A stretch of 64,000 nt of DNA from JAAEPI01 sp964352625 (GTDB lineage Bacteria > Bacteroidota > Bacteroidia > Cytophagales > Cyclobacteriaceae), in contig CAYGSD010000007.1 in the NCBI GenBank assembly GCA_964352625.1, positions 1 to 64,000 of the forward strand, read 5' to 3'. Shown piece after piece: positions 55,365-63,629 of this stretch; positions within the stretch are counted from its first letter, which is position 1; each line of letters starts with the position of its first letter. The notes beneath the pieces were generated by a model. That model was not told the origin of the DNA, searched no databases, and saw only the letters and a program-made list of their open reading frames with translations. The position numbers and the translations under genes are program-made.

Positions 55365-55768
55365 CACTTACGACCCCATCGCTGCTCTTTCCGGCGATCA
55401 CCCTCCTTTTACTTGCATACACCAATCGTTTCCTTTCCACCGCCACTTTGATCCGACAACTGCACGGTCAATACCAAAAAGATCCGGATAAGGGCATCTT
55501 GAAAGGACAAATCAAAAACCTTAGGCTCAGACTGTTTCTGATCAGAAACATGCAATTTTTTGGGGTGCTCAGCTTTGTGGGGTGCGTAGTGAGCATGGCC
55601 TTTATTTATTGGGAAAATGAGCAGTGGGGCAGCTACTTCTTTGCGGGCTCCATGGGCAGCTTATTGGTTTCACTGATCATCTCACTGAGAGAGATTCAGC
55701 TTTCAACTCGAGCCTTGGAGCTGGAGCTAAGCGACATGGAACTGGGTAAAGAGGGGATCAGATTCTAA
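55361..55768 (+). CDS. DUF2721 family membrane protein
   Basis: A 135-residue membrane protein with three hydrophobic segments (about 5-25, 65-85, 92-110) and the family pattern FPAITLLLLAYTNRFL...LIRNMQFFGVLSFVGCVVS...SLREIQLSTRALELEL. Function unknown. It is the last gene of a three-gene coupled run (lipoprotein, MazG, DUF2721). Its end overlaps the convergent comB stop by 11 bp. Confidence 0.9.
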   Translation: MTLTTPSLLFPAITLLLLAYTNRFLSTATLIRQLHGQYQKDPDKGILKGQIKNLRLRLFLIRNMQFFGVLSFVGCVVSMAFIYWENEQWGSYFFAGSMGSLLVSLIISLREIQLSTRALELELSDMELGKEGIRF

Positions 55769-56459
55769 CCAAGTGCTCTCCCTCCAATCCTACCACCACC
55801 TGCATTTCATCCACCTTCATGCAAAACTCAATGTCCCTGGTGACGCCAAATCCAGCGAGCCGATGCGCATGCCCGGATCGCTTGCCTGCAGCGTATAAAT
55901 CATTCTGATTGGCCCGGTATAATTCTGAGGCAACTAAGGCCGAATCATTGGCGGTCGTGTGTGCATCTAGCTTTTGAACCAAAGCCCCTGCAAAAAGACT
56001 GTCCTCAATATTCACTGTGCCTTTCCACCCGGCGCAGTGAATGACCACATCCTTATCCTGATTTGTCAGGAAGTCCGCCGTAGCAGATAAATTCAGAAAT
56101 GCACCTACCAAAATCTGGTCCGCTTCCATGGACTTGGCAATGGCCTGTGTGCCGTTGGTCGTGGAGATGGCCACTTTCCTTCCGATCAAATCATCGTCCA
56201 TGTATTCGAAGGGCGAATTCCCAATATCAAACCCTTCTACTTTCTCTCCTCCTCGTTCGCCCGCCATTAAATAGCCTTGATTCCCTAATTCAAACGTTTC
56301 ATCGACCGATGCAACGGGCTTGATGGCAGCCACTCCGTGAGCCAAACCTGAAACGATGCAGGAGGTAGCTCTGAAAATATCCACCACCACGACGATCTTT
56401 CCCTCCAAATCATGTTGGTGAATCAACTCAGGAGATAAGCAAACTTCGATTTTTCTCAT
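55758..56459 (-). CDS. comB: 2-phosphosulfolactate phosphatase
   Basis: A 233-residue ComB-type phosphatase that makes sulfolactate from phosphosulfolactate. Landmarks are VVDIFRATSCI, AGERGG...FDIGNSPFEY, and STTNGTQAI, followed by HCAGWKG and the C-terminal KRSGHAHRL. In archaea it serves coenzyme M; in bacteria the product may be excreted or feed sulfonate compounds. No comA, comC or sulfonate gene lies nearby. Its ATG overlaps the gcvT stop (ATGA), so the two share a transcript despite unrelated chemistry. Confidence 0.92.
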   Translation of the reverse strand: MRKIEVCLSPELIHQHDLEGKIVVVVDIFRATSCIVSGLAHGVAAIKPVASVDETFELGNQGYLMAGERGGEKVEGFDIGNSPFEYMDDDLIGRKVAISTTNGTQAIAKSMEADQILVGAFLNLSATADFLTNQDKDVVIHCAGWKGTVNIEDSLFAGALVQKLDAHTTANDSALVASELYRANQNDLYAAGKRSGHAHRLAGFGVTRDIEFCMKVDEMQVVVGLEGEHLVRI

Positions 56460-57538
56460 TTCAAAAAAGGAGGTTTCACAACTTTGGCTTTAAGTTGCTT
56501 ATTTCGGACTTCTACTAAAATTTCGCTTTCTGGCGTACTGTATTCTTTGCGTACATAGCCCATCCCAATTCCTTTATCAAGTGACGGAGACATAGTACCA
56601 GAGGTCACTTCCCCAATCTCTTCACCCGCCGAATTCAGCAACTTGTAGCCATGTCGAGGAATCCCTCTCTCCTCCATCTCAAAGCCCACCAACTTTCTTT
56701 CTACCCCAGCTTCTTTCTGTGCTTTCAGATTTTCTGAATTGGTGAACTCCTTGGTGAATTTGGTGATCCAACCCAGCCCCGCCTCCAGAGGAGAGGTGGT
56801 GTCGGTGATGTCATTGCCGTATAGACAAAAGCCCATTTCTAAGCGCAGCGTATCACGCGCGCCCAATCCAATCGGCTGAATGCCAAACTCCGCCCCCGCT
56901 TCAAAAACTTGCTTCCATACTTGCTCGCCATGCTCCTTTGGGATGTACAACTCGAATCCGCCCGACCCGGTGTACCCTGTCCCAGAGATAATCATCTCTA
57001 CTCCGGCTAATTTTCCCACAGTGAATTTGTAAAAACCAACCCCCGAAAGATCAATGTCGGTAAGTTTCTGTAAGGTGGCTACCGCCTTGGGGCCTTGCAC
57101 TGCCAGAAGTACAGTCTCCTCAGATACATCTTCCATTGCTACATTTTCTGTATTGAGCGATTGAATCCAATCCCAATCCTTTTGAATGTTGGAGGCGTTT
57201 ACCACCAGCATATACTCTTCTTGGCCGAATCGGTACACAATGAGATCATCCACGATACCTCCATCCTTATTGGGCAGGCAAGAATACTGAGCCTGGCCAT
57301 CCACGATTTTAGATGCGTCGTTGCTCGTGGCTCGCTGTATCAAATCCAAGGCACCTGCGCCTCGTGCCATGAACTCGCCCATGTGGGAAACGTCAAATAC
57401 GCCGACTCTTTCGCGGACACAGAAATGTTCGTCCCGGTCGGAGCTGTAGCGTACGGGCATATCGAACCCTGCAAAGGGGATGATCTTGGCGCCTAAGGAT
57501 TCGTGAATGTGGTGTAGGGGGACTTGCTTTACAGACAT
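56456..57538 (-). CDS. gcvT: Aminomethyltransferase (glycine cleavage T protein)
   Basis: A 360-residue GcvT, which transfers the methylene group of glycine to tetrahydrofolate in the glycine cleavage system. FDVSHMGE, GYTGSGGFELY, GARDTLRLEMGFCLYGND and PLEAGLGW are the family's folate-binding landmarks. The other gcv genes are elsewhere. It supplies 5,10-methylene-THF, the substrate of folD in this window. comB follows with a 4-bp overlap. Confidence 0.96.
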   Translation of the reverse strand: MSVKQVPLHHIHESLGAKIIPFAGFDMPVRYSSDRDEHFCVRERVGVFDVSHMGEFMARGAGALDLIQRATSNDASKIVDGQAQYSCLPNKDGGIVDDLIVYRFGQEEYMLVVNASNIQKDWDWIQSLNTENVAMEDVSEETVLLAVQGPKAVATLQKLTDIDLSGVGFYKFTVGKLAGVEMIISGTGYTGSGGFELYIPKEHGEQVWKQVFEAGAEFGIQPIGLGARDTLRLEMGFCLYGNDITDTTSPLEAGLGWITKFTKEFTNSENLKAQKEAGVERKLVGFEMEERGIPRHGYKLLNSAGEEIGEVTSGTMSPSLDKGIGMGYVRKEYSTPESEILVEVRNKQLKAKVVKPPFLK

Positions 57539-57597
57539 GTGGTATAGGTTAATGTTCGAGTCGCAAATCTACGGGCAGACCAGAAACTAAACCGCAT

Positions 57598-58365
57598 TTA
57601 CTCTGAAAGCTTCAAGCCGACCGGGCAATGATCCGAGCCAAGAATGTCATTATAAATATCAGCGCCAATCGTACGCTCTTTCAATTGCTCGCTCACAAGG
57701 AAATAATCAATTCGCCAGCCGACATTTCTTGCTCGTGCATTGTACTTATAATTCCACCAGCTGTATTTTATTTCCTCAGGGAAGAAATGCCTGAAAGAAT
57801 CGAAGAGCCCAGTACTTAATAAATTATCCATGCCGTCTATTTCCTCCTGCGTATAGCCTGATGCTTTGTTGTAGTTCGGCTTTGGTCTGGCTATATCTAT
57901 CTCTGTATGAGCAACATTCAGATCCCCACAAACAATAGTTGGCTTCCGTTCTTCAAGGCTTTGAATGTGGTCCCTAAAAGCAACATCCCATTCTTGTCTA
58001 TACTCAAGTCTTTTCATGCCTTCACCAGAGTTGGGTGTGTACACCGTTACCAAAAAGAACTCCTCAAACTCAGCCGTGATTACTCGCCCCTCCTGGTCAT
58101 GCGCTTCTATACCAAGATCATAAGTTACCTCAATGGGTTTTTTCTTAGTCAGTATGGCAGTGCCCGAGTAGCCTTTCTTTTCCTTGGAAGAATTGACATA
58201 AATGTCATACTCAGGCAAAAGTGAAAGAGCGATTTTTACTTCTTCAGGCTGACCCTTAGTTTCTTGTAGGCAAAGAACGTCTGGGTTCATTGCCTTCACA
58301 TCTTTGAGAAAATCCTTCTTCACTATGGCTCTGATGCCATTCACATTCCATGAAACGAGGTGCAT
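57598..58365 (-). CDS. xthA: Exodeoxyribonuclease III
   Basis: A 255-residue ExoIII-type AP endonuclease/3'-5' exonuclease for base-excision repair. Motifs are intact: LVSWNVNGIRA with the metal-binding Asn, CLQETKG (Glu), GDLNVAHTEIDIARP (Asp/Asn), and GSDHCPVGL with the catalytic Asp-His. Its start codon and promoter region are part of a 121-bp duplication (58359-58479); a second copy of the promoter and start codon lies at 59146-59170, upstream of a transposase gene. Confidence 0.96.
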   Translation of the reverse strand: MHLVSWNVNGIRAIVKKDFLKDVKAMNPDVLCLQETKGQPEEVKIALSLLPEYDIYVNSSKEKKGYSGTAILTKKKPIEVTYDLGIEAHDQEGRVITAEFEEFFLVTVYTPNSGEGMKRLEYRQEWDVAFRDHIQSLEERKPTIVCGDLNVAHTEIDIARPKPNYNKASGYTQEEIDGMDNLLSTGLFDSFRHFFPEEIKYSWWNYKYNARARNVGWRIDYFLVSEQLKERTIGADIYNDILGSDHCPVGLKLSE

Positions 58366-58479
58366 ACTTTTTCTTTTTGGCGAAGCTATAAAAGCTCATC
58401 CAATCCGCGAACCCAGTGGACTCGTTCGTTCGGGCTGGAGTAGAATAACCTCACCGTCATCATTGTAACTACCCAACAC
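58359..58479. repeat. Direct repeat copy A, 121 bp (xth 5' end to csaA 3' end)
   Basis: This segment matches 59146-59266 over 121 bp without gaps, with four differences at 58391, 58402, 58417 and 58418 (117/121 by my count). It spans the first 7 bases of xth, its promoter region (TAGCTTCG on the minus strand) and a csaA 3' fragment. The two copies bracket the transposase element. Confidence 0.95.
58396..58479 (-). pseudogene. csaA 3' fragment (27 codons plus stop)
   Basis: A duplicated piece of the csaA tail, reading VLGSYNDDGEV ... GSRIG and a stop, in frame and intact but without a start or the rest of the gene. It differs from the full csaA copy by one synonymous change and one codon (Pro here, Leu in the full gene). 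It is the part of direct repeat A nearest the transposase element. Confidence 0.9.
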
Positions 58480-58482
58480 TGA

Positions 58483-58512
58483 CGCCTCGGTTCGTGTCTT
58501 CACGAACCGAAA
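58483..58512 (+). repeat. REP-like palindrome, left end of the element
   Basis: TCGGTTCGTG (58487-58496), a 4-nt loop TCTT, and CACGAACCGA (58501-58510) make a perfect 10-bp hairpin. The 30-bp block 58483-58512 matches the reverse complement of the right-end block at 28 of 30 positions by eye. Confidence 0.93.
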
Positions 58513-58519
58513 CATATCT

Positions 58520-59065
58520 TCAGAATTCTTCTCCGATATGTTTCAAAAAATCAAACCGCAAATCGCCCTCTTCATAAAACCTGGCAGAAGAATAATCATA
58601 GTCACACGGGTTCTGAACCAGGTCCCAACGCTCACCAAGTGGGTTCAGATGGATGTATTCAAGTTTCTGATTAGCCACTTCCGGCGAATACAGTTCTATT
58701 GCTAGAGAATCCCTTTGCCAAAACTCGTACTCTTTGTTGGCCGCAGACACTTTAAATTTCAACAACTCTTCCTGAGTGAGCATTCGCTTAAACTGATGGG
58801 CAGTGTACTTCAATAAAGATCCACGTGGCGTTTCTTTCCCATTCATTTTATTCATGCGCCAGATTAAATGAATATGATTTGGCATTACCACAAATCCAAA
58901 TAGGTCAATCAAGCCTCGCTCGGATAAATTTTGCAACGAATTACAAATGGTCTCTTTGAATACATCGGGTAAGAGTATTTTCTCCCAATTGTGAATAGTT
59001 GCCGTCCAAAAGTAAATCTTACCCCACTCCATCAATGAATTTCTTGGGGAGGTGAACATATTCAT
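58520..59065 (-). CDS. REP-associated tyrosine transposase (Y1/HUH family, RAYT-like)
   Basis: A 181-residue single-domain Y1 transposase, related to IS200 TnpA. The HUH motif is MPNHIHLIW (about 62-70, HIH) and the nucleophilic tyrosine is in QKLEYIHLNPL. Both are intact. The length (about 180) and the palindromic flanks match RAYT proteins that mobilise REP sequences rather than IS200 itself. The start ATG 59065 is followed by another ATG at 59032; either is possible. The duplicated xth promoter in repeat B lies just upstream and could drive it. Confidence 0.9.
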   Translation of the reverse strand: MNMFTSPRNSLMEWGKIYFWTATIHNWEKILLPDVFKETICNSLQNLSERGLIDLFGFVVMPNHIHLIWRMNKMNGKETPRGSLLKYTAHQFKRMLTQEELLKFKVSAANKEYEFWQRDSLAIELYSPEVANQKLEYIHLNPLGERWDLVQNPCDYDYSSARFYEEGDLRFDFLKHIGEEF

Positions 59066-59101
59066 GTCTTCAAGGTAGATAAAATGAACTTTGGCTTCAA
59101 A

Positions 59102-59152
59102 TTAACACCTACTTTCGTTTCGTGAGGACACGAACCGAGGCGAAGGGTGCAT
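59102..59152 (-). other. 17-codon remnant frame from the duplicated xth start
   Basis: The xth start codon duplicated in repeat B (ATG 59152) reads MHP and then runs through the palindrome to a stop at 59102. It is a by-product of the insertion (16 residues), not a recognised gene, but it would be the first frame on a transcript from the copied promoter towards the transposase. Confidence 0.4.
59111..59142 (-). repeat. REP-like palindrome, right end of the element
   Basis: TCGTTTCGTG (59115-59124), a 4-nt loop AGGA and CACGAACCGA (59129-59138) form a 10-bp hairpin with one mismatch at 59118. It is the inverted partner of the left-end palindrome. Confidence 0.92.
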
Positions 59153-59266
59153 ACTTTTTCTTTTTGGCGAAGCTATATAAGCTCATCCGATCCGCGAACC
59201 CAGCAGACTCGTTCGTTCGGGCTGGAGTAGAATAACCTCACCGTCATCATTGTAACTACCCAACAC
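59146..59266. repeat. Direct repeat copy B, 121 bp
   Basis: Second copy of the repeat at 58359-58479, offset 787 bp, no gaps. Its right part is the real 3' end of csaA (last 27 codons); its left part is a copy of the xth promoter and start codon, now cut off from xth by the element. Confidence 0.95.
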
Positions 59267-59515
59267 CAAACACTCGCTCATAAATGGTCCGATCTGCTTC
59301 GGTGGAAAATTCACCACTGCGATCACCTGCCTGTTCAAAAGAAACTCCTTGCTGTATAGGTCTGTTATCTGAGCAGAGCTTTGTTTCACTCCGATTTCAT
59401 TTCCAAAATCAATCAACAACTTAAAGGCGGGTTTTTTCGCCTCAGGGAAATCCATCACTTCTGTGATTATTCCTACTCTCATGTCCACTTTTTCAAATTC
59501 CTTCCAAGAAATCAT
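59183..59515 (-). CDS. csaA: CsaA-like tRNA-binding protein
   Basis: A 110-residue single-OB-fold protein of the CsaA/Trbp111 type. Landmarks are FEKVDMRVGIITEV, the substrate-facing KQSSAQIT, the NFPPKQIGPFMSECLVLG block and the hydrophobic tail VILLQPERTSLLGSRIG. CsaA binds tRNA and has chaperone-like activity towards exported proteins. Its last 27 codons are duplicated at 58396-58479. It was probably directly upstream of xth before the element inserted. Confidence 0.94.
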   Translation of the reverse strand: MISWKEFEKVDMRVGIITEVMDFPEAKKPAFKLLIDFGNEIGVKQSSAQITDLYSKEFLLNRQVIAVVNFPPKQIGPFMSECLVLGSYNDDGEVILLQPERTSLLGSRIG

Positions 59516-59590
59516 GCTTTTTGTTCATTTTAATTCAAAAGACTTCCACTTTCGTTAAAAATACAATTTCTTCGAAGGAATTATTCGCCT

Positions 59591-61369
59591 ATGAGACATA
59601 CTTACGATTACGGCCTAATTGGCAATTGCGCATTTACCGCACATATTCACAAGGACACTTCCGTTGCTTGGATGTGTTGGCCAAGATTCGACAGTAGTTT
59701 CATTTTCGGAGAATTGGTCGCCGGAGAAAAAGGTGGTGAATTCAGCATTAAACCAAAAGGCGATTCGTTTGAAACGAACCAGCGATACATCGAAAATACG
59801 AATGTATTGGTCACAGAAATAACCGCCCCAGACGGGAAATACCGGGTCACGGATTTCGCTCCTCGCTTCCTCCAAACCGATAGGTATTATAAGCCGCTCA
59901 TGCTCATTCGGAAGGTCGAGCGAATAGAAGGCAACCCAATGATCACGGTGAAATGCAAGCCAAAAGCTGAATACGGGCAGGTCTCCAGCAAGTACAGCTT
60001 CGGGAGCAATCACATTCGGTTCCTTGATATGGATGGTCATGTCAGGCTAACCACCAACATTCCTTTGGCTTACATAGCGGATGATCAGAGCTTCGTCTTG
60101 GACGAAACGAAATTTCTGGTGCTCACCTACGGGCCACCCCTAGAAGCCGCATTGGAAGAAACGGTCAATAATTTTCTTTACAAAACCACCAACTACTGGA
60201 GAAGCTGGGTGAAGCGGGCCTCCATCAATGACTTCTATCAAAGAGCCGCTATTAGATCTGCTTTAACTCTCAAGATTCATCAATACGAGGACACAGGGGC
60301 AATCATTGCGGCGACTACCACGAGTTTGCCAGAGTCCCCGGGAAGCACCCGAAACTGGGACTATCGCTACTGCTGGATGCGCGACACTTTCTACACGCTG
60401 AATGCTTTCAATAACATTGGTCACTTTGAGGAAGTGGAAAAGTACTTCCACTACATATTCAACACCACTGTCGATGAAAGCGATCGCTTCCAACCACTTT
60501 ATGGCATCACCGGCAAGAAGGCATTGATAGAGCAAGAACTTGATCTGCCGGGCTACCTTGGCAATCAGCCGGTACGAATAGGAAACGATGCATATACCCA
60601 CGTTCAAAATGACGTGTACGGACAGGTGTTGATTTCTCTACTGCCGCTGTATAGCGACATGCGGATCATCTTCACTGAGCGTTTTGATTCTACCGATCTC
60701 ATCGTGAAAACCCTCAAGATGATTGAGAAAACGTTTGACGAGCAGGATGCCGGGTTATGGGAATTCAGGAATCTTGCACAGCACCATTGCTATACCTATC
60801 TCTTTCACTGGGCAGGAAGCTGTGCAGCTATCAAAATCGCGCAAGTCCTGAAGAACAACGAAATTGGCGAATTGGCGACCAAGCTCAAGAAGCGCTCCGA
60901 GGCGATGATCGAAAAGTGCTATGTGCCTGGCAAGAAAGGCTATGCTCAGGCGGTGGGCGTGGATCGAATGGATGCCAGCACGCTACAACTATTGATGATG
61001 AATTACTTGCCCGGTGATTCAAATAGAGCAAAGGATCATTTGAAGGCGATGGAAAAAGAGCTGCATGCCTCGAAGGGGCTTTTCTACCGGTACAAACATC
61101 AGGATGATTTTGGGGAGCCGGAGACCACTTTCCTTATCTGCGCTTTCTGGTATGTGGAAGCACTCGCGTGTGTCAATCGGCTGGATGAAGCCATTGACTA
61201 TTTCGAAAACTTGATTTCGTATAGCAACCACGTCGGACTTCTTAGTGAAGATGTGAGCGAAAAAGACGGCAGTATGTGGGGAAATTTTCCACAGGCTTAC
61301 AGCCACGTAGGGTTGCTTAATGCCGCCACGCGTATCTCCCGAAAGCTGGACAAGCCTACATTTTTGTAA
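59591..61369 (+). CDS. Glycoside hydrolase family 15 enzyme (trehalase or glucoamylase-like)
   Basis: A 592-residue GH15 protein: N-terminal beta-sandwich (about 1-230, with YDYGLIGNCAFTAHI and WMCWPRFDSSFIFGEL) and the (alpha/alpha)6 catalytic barrel from about 240. GSTRNWDYRYCWMRD is the family signature. No signal peptide, so it is cytoplasmic. Bacterial GH15 of this shape often hydrolyse trehalose, which agrees with the convergent otsA-otsB gene overlapping its 3' end by 14 bp (61356-61369). The substrate assignment is inferred from that neighbour. The other possibility is a maltodextrin glucoamylase. Confidence 0.9.
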   Translation: MRHTYDYGLIGNCAFTAHIHKDTSVAWMCWPRFDSSFIFGELVAGEKGGEFSIKPKGDSFETNQRYIENTNVLVTEITAPDGKYRVTDFAPRFLQTDRYYKPLMLIRKVERIEGNPMITVKCKPKAEYGQVSSKYSFGSNHIRFLDMDGHVRLTTNIPLAYIADDQSFVLDETKFLVLTYGPPLEAALEETVNNFLYKTTNYWRSWVKRASINDFYQRAAIRSALTLKIHQYEDTGAIIAATTTSLPESPGSTRNWDYRYCWMRDTFYTLNAFNNIGHFEEVEKYFHYIFNTTVDESDRFQPLYGITGKKALIEQELDLPGYLGNQPVRIGNDAYTHVQNDVYGQVLISLLPLYSDMRIIFTERFDSTDLIVKTLKMIEKTFDEQDAGLWEFRNLAQHHCYTYLFHWAGSCAAIKIAQVLKNNEIGELATKLKKRSEAMIEKCYVPGKKGYAQAVGVDRMDASTLQLLMMNYLPGDSNRAKDHLKAMEKELHASKGLFYRYKHQDDFGEPETTFLICAFWYVEALACVNRLDEAIDYFENLISYSNHVGLLSEDVSEKDGSMWGNFPQAYSHVGLLNAATRISRKLDKPTFL

Positions 61370-63533
61370 GCTCAAAGAGCAGCGTTCTTATTTTAGTGAA
61401 ATCACTAACGCTGTATTTGGCCGCCGAAGCGCCTGCACCTATTTTGATGCTATGGGCTCCCTCCGGCAATGCTAAGAATGTATCTTCATCTGTACGATCA
61501 TCTCCGCAAGCCAAAACAAAATCGGGGTTATAGTTTTTGAGAATACGTTTGGCTCCTTTGCCTTTGTTCACTTCCGAATTCTTGATCTCAATCACTTTGT
61601 CACCTTCCATGACCTGAAGGTTCTGACTGTTGGTGATGTATTTCAAATGGCTGGAAAGCTCACGCGCCCGCACTTCCCCGAGTCCGGTTTCTACTTTCCG
61701 ATAATGCCATACAAGAGAATAATCCTTTTCCTCCACAAATGATCCCGGGGTTCTATTCACATAATCATCAAGAACAATCTTGATTTTATTGACCCAAACA
61801 TTTTCTAGATTAGGTGCTGGCTTAAAATCCGCTCCCGATCGCCTGATCCAAGCGCCGTGCTCGGCCACAATCTCCAGATTATAGTCCTCCAGCCAATCTT
61901 TGAGCGTGTCTCTACCACGACCACTTATAATCACAACATGATTTTTCTTGTCAGAAGTAAGTGCCTTGAGCAATTTTTTCAACTCCGGATCTGGCTTAGA
62001 CAAGGCCGGATCTCCGAAAAATCCAACCAGAGTTCCATCGTAATCAAGAAAAATAATCCGCTCCTTAGCTTTCTTGTACTCCTTGAAAATTTGCTTTTGT
62101 AGAGTACTATCCAGCACCTTCGTTTGCATTGATTGCTGAGATTTCTTCACTGCCATAAGCTGGCTCATGAAGAGTTTCACCCATGCATGAATGTTGTACC
62201 GCTGAAGTGAGGCCTGCATGGTTTCCATGTGCTGAATCTGCTCCTCCTCCGGCATGACCATCGCCTGATGCATCGCCTCCACCATCTGATTGATATTGTT
62301 GGGATTTATGATGATGGCATCCGAAAGTTCCTTGGATGCTCCGGCCATTTCGCTCAGGATCAAAACGCCCTTTTTGTCGAGCCTGCTCGCTATGTATTCC
62401 TTACACACCAGATTCATTCCGTCGCGCATGGGTGTGACTAATGCGACATTAGCCATTCTATAAAATGCAGAAAGTGCCGCCAAAGGAAAGCTTCGGTAGA
62501 AATAATGAATGGGCGTCCAATTCATGCGACCGAACTTTCCATTAATCCTACCCACGAGTAATTCTATTTCCTCTTTAAGCTGCTCGTATTTTGGGACCTT
62601 ATCTCTCGATGGGACCACTACCATAAGTATGGAAACTTTCGACTGAAACTCGGGGTAGCGCTCTAGGAACAATTCAAAAGCTCTCAGTCGCTGAGGAATG
62701 CCTTTGGAATAATCCAGCCGATCAATGGAAAGCATCAGTTTGGCGTCTCCAATGGCCGTGCGGTAGCGCACCTCTCGCTCCAGTGCGTCGGGCGATGCGG
62801 CTGATTCGGCGTACTTATCGTAATCGATTCCCATTGGCAATGAATCCGCGCGCACGATTCGATTATCGACGGTTATTTGTCCATTGTCATTTCCAAGCCC
62901 TGCCAAACGACTAACTGACGAAAGGAAGTGGCGCATGTCATCGTAGGTATGGAATCCCAAGAAATCCGACCCCAGCATGCCGTTCAATAACTCACGTCTC
63001 CAAGGTAGAAGTCTGAAAGATTCGTACGAAGGAAAAGGTATGTGGAGGAAGAATCCTATGGTGGAATTCGGCATTTTCTCCCGAATCAATTGAGGCAGGA
63101 GCAAAAGCTGATAGTCATGTATCCAAAGTGTATCTCCATCTTCCGCGACTGCCTCCACCTCTTTTGCGAATTTCTTATTTACCCGCTGGTAAGCACGCCA
63201 CATTTCGTCATCGTACACAGAGTACTGATTGAAGTAGTGGAAATTGGGCCAAAGCGTTTCGTTACTGAATCCTTCATAGAAATCTTCCACCTCCTGAGCC
63301 GTGAGAAACACGGGCTTCATGTGTTCCTTGTCCAAATTTTCTATGATGTCCTTTTTCTGAGAAGCCTTGCTCACGGGAAGCCCAGGCCAGCCCACCCATA
63401 CATTGTCACCCTCCTTGAAAATAGATCCCAGACCGGTCGCCAATCCTCCTTCGCTTGGCTTGTACACGAGCCTGCCACCCTCCTCTATTATTTTGATTGG
63501 AAGTCGATTGGAAACAATGATTGTCTTGGCCAT
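61356..63533 (-). CDS. otsAB: Fused trehalose-6-phosphate synthase / trehalose-6-phosphate phosphatase
   Basis: A 725-residue fusion. Residues about 1-470 are the GT20 synthase (WIHDYQLLLLP, LDYSKGIPQRL, DGMNLVCKEY) that joins UDP-glucose and glucose-6-phosphate. The C-terminal about 240 residues are the HAD phosphatase, with nucleophile Asp497 in FLDYDGTLVGFF, the second-acid Asp499, and GDDRTDED as motif IV. Together they make trehalose from two sugars in one polypeptide. The tail overlaps the GH15 gene. Trehalose is a desiccation and osmotic protectant. Confidence 0.96.
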   Translation of the reverse strand: MAKTIIVSNRLPIKIIEEGGRLVYKPSEGGLATGLGSIFKEGDNVWVGWPGLPVSKASQKKDIIENLDKEHMKPVFLTAQEVEDFYEGFSNETLWPNFHYFNQYSVYDDEMWRAYQRVNKKFAKEVEAVAEDGDTLWIHDYQLLLLPQLIREKMPNSTIGFFLHIPFPSYESFRLLPWRRELLNGMLGSDFLGFHTYDDMRHFLSSVSRLAGLGNDNGQITVDNRIVRADSLPMGIDYDKYAESAASPDALEREVRYRTAIGDAKLMLSIDRLDYSKGIPQRLRAFELFLERYPEFQSKVSILMVVVPSRDKVPKYEQLKEEIELLVGRINGKFGRMNWTPIHYFYRSFPLAALSAFYRMANVALVTPMRDGMNLVCKEYIASRLDKKGVLILSEMAGASKELSDAIIINPNNINQMVEAMHQAMVMPEEEQIQHMETMQASLQRYNIHAWVKLFMSQLMAVKKSQQSMQTKVLDSTLQKQIFKEYKKAKERIIFLDYDGTLVGFFGDPALSKPDPELKKLLKALTSDKKNHVVIISGRGRDTLKDWLEDYNLEIVAEHGAWIRRSGADFKPAPNLENVWVNKIKIVLDDYVNRTPGSFVEEKDYSLVWHYRKVETGLGEVRARELSSHLKYITNSQNLQVMEGDKVIEIKNSEVNKGKGAKRILKNYNPDFVLACGDDRTDEDTFLALPEGAHSIKIGAGASAAKYSVSDFTKIRTLLFELTKM

Positions 63534-63629
63534 AGTGAAGTGAAATCTCTGAAACTTCTAAGTTAAAGGCTGGTTGTTTGGCAGACTAAGGATTACGATT
63601 TTTTTAGCCTCGGAACTTCACTTTCTTAT

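Larger units (their letters stand above)
58483..59142 (-). mobile_element. RAYT-type element with inverted REP-like ends
   Basis: A 660-bp unit holding one transposase gene and bounded by two 30-bp palindromes in inverted orientation, a REPIN-like arrangement. It lies between two 121-bp direct copies of host sequence, with 3 bp on each side separating the element from the copies (58480-58482 and 59143-59145). In the ancestral order csaA was directly upstream of xth on the minus strand. The long host duplication is unusual for HUH transposition, which normally makes none. Confidence 0.85.

Noticed and set aside
58359..59266. Target-site duplication of a normal transposon
   Set aside because: 121 bp is far longer than any usual target-site duplication and HUH elements normally make none; treated as a host duplication.
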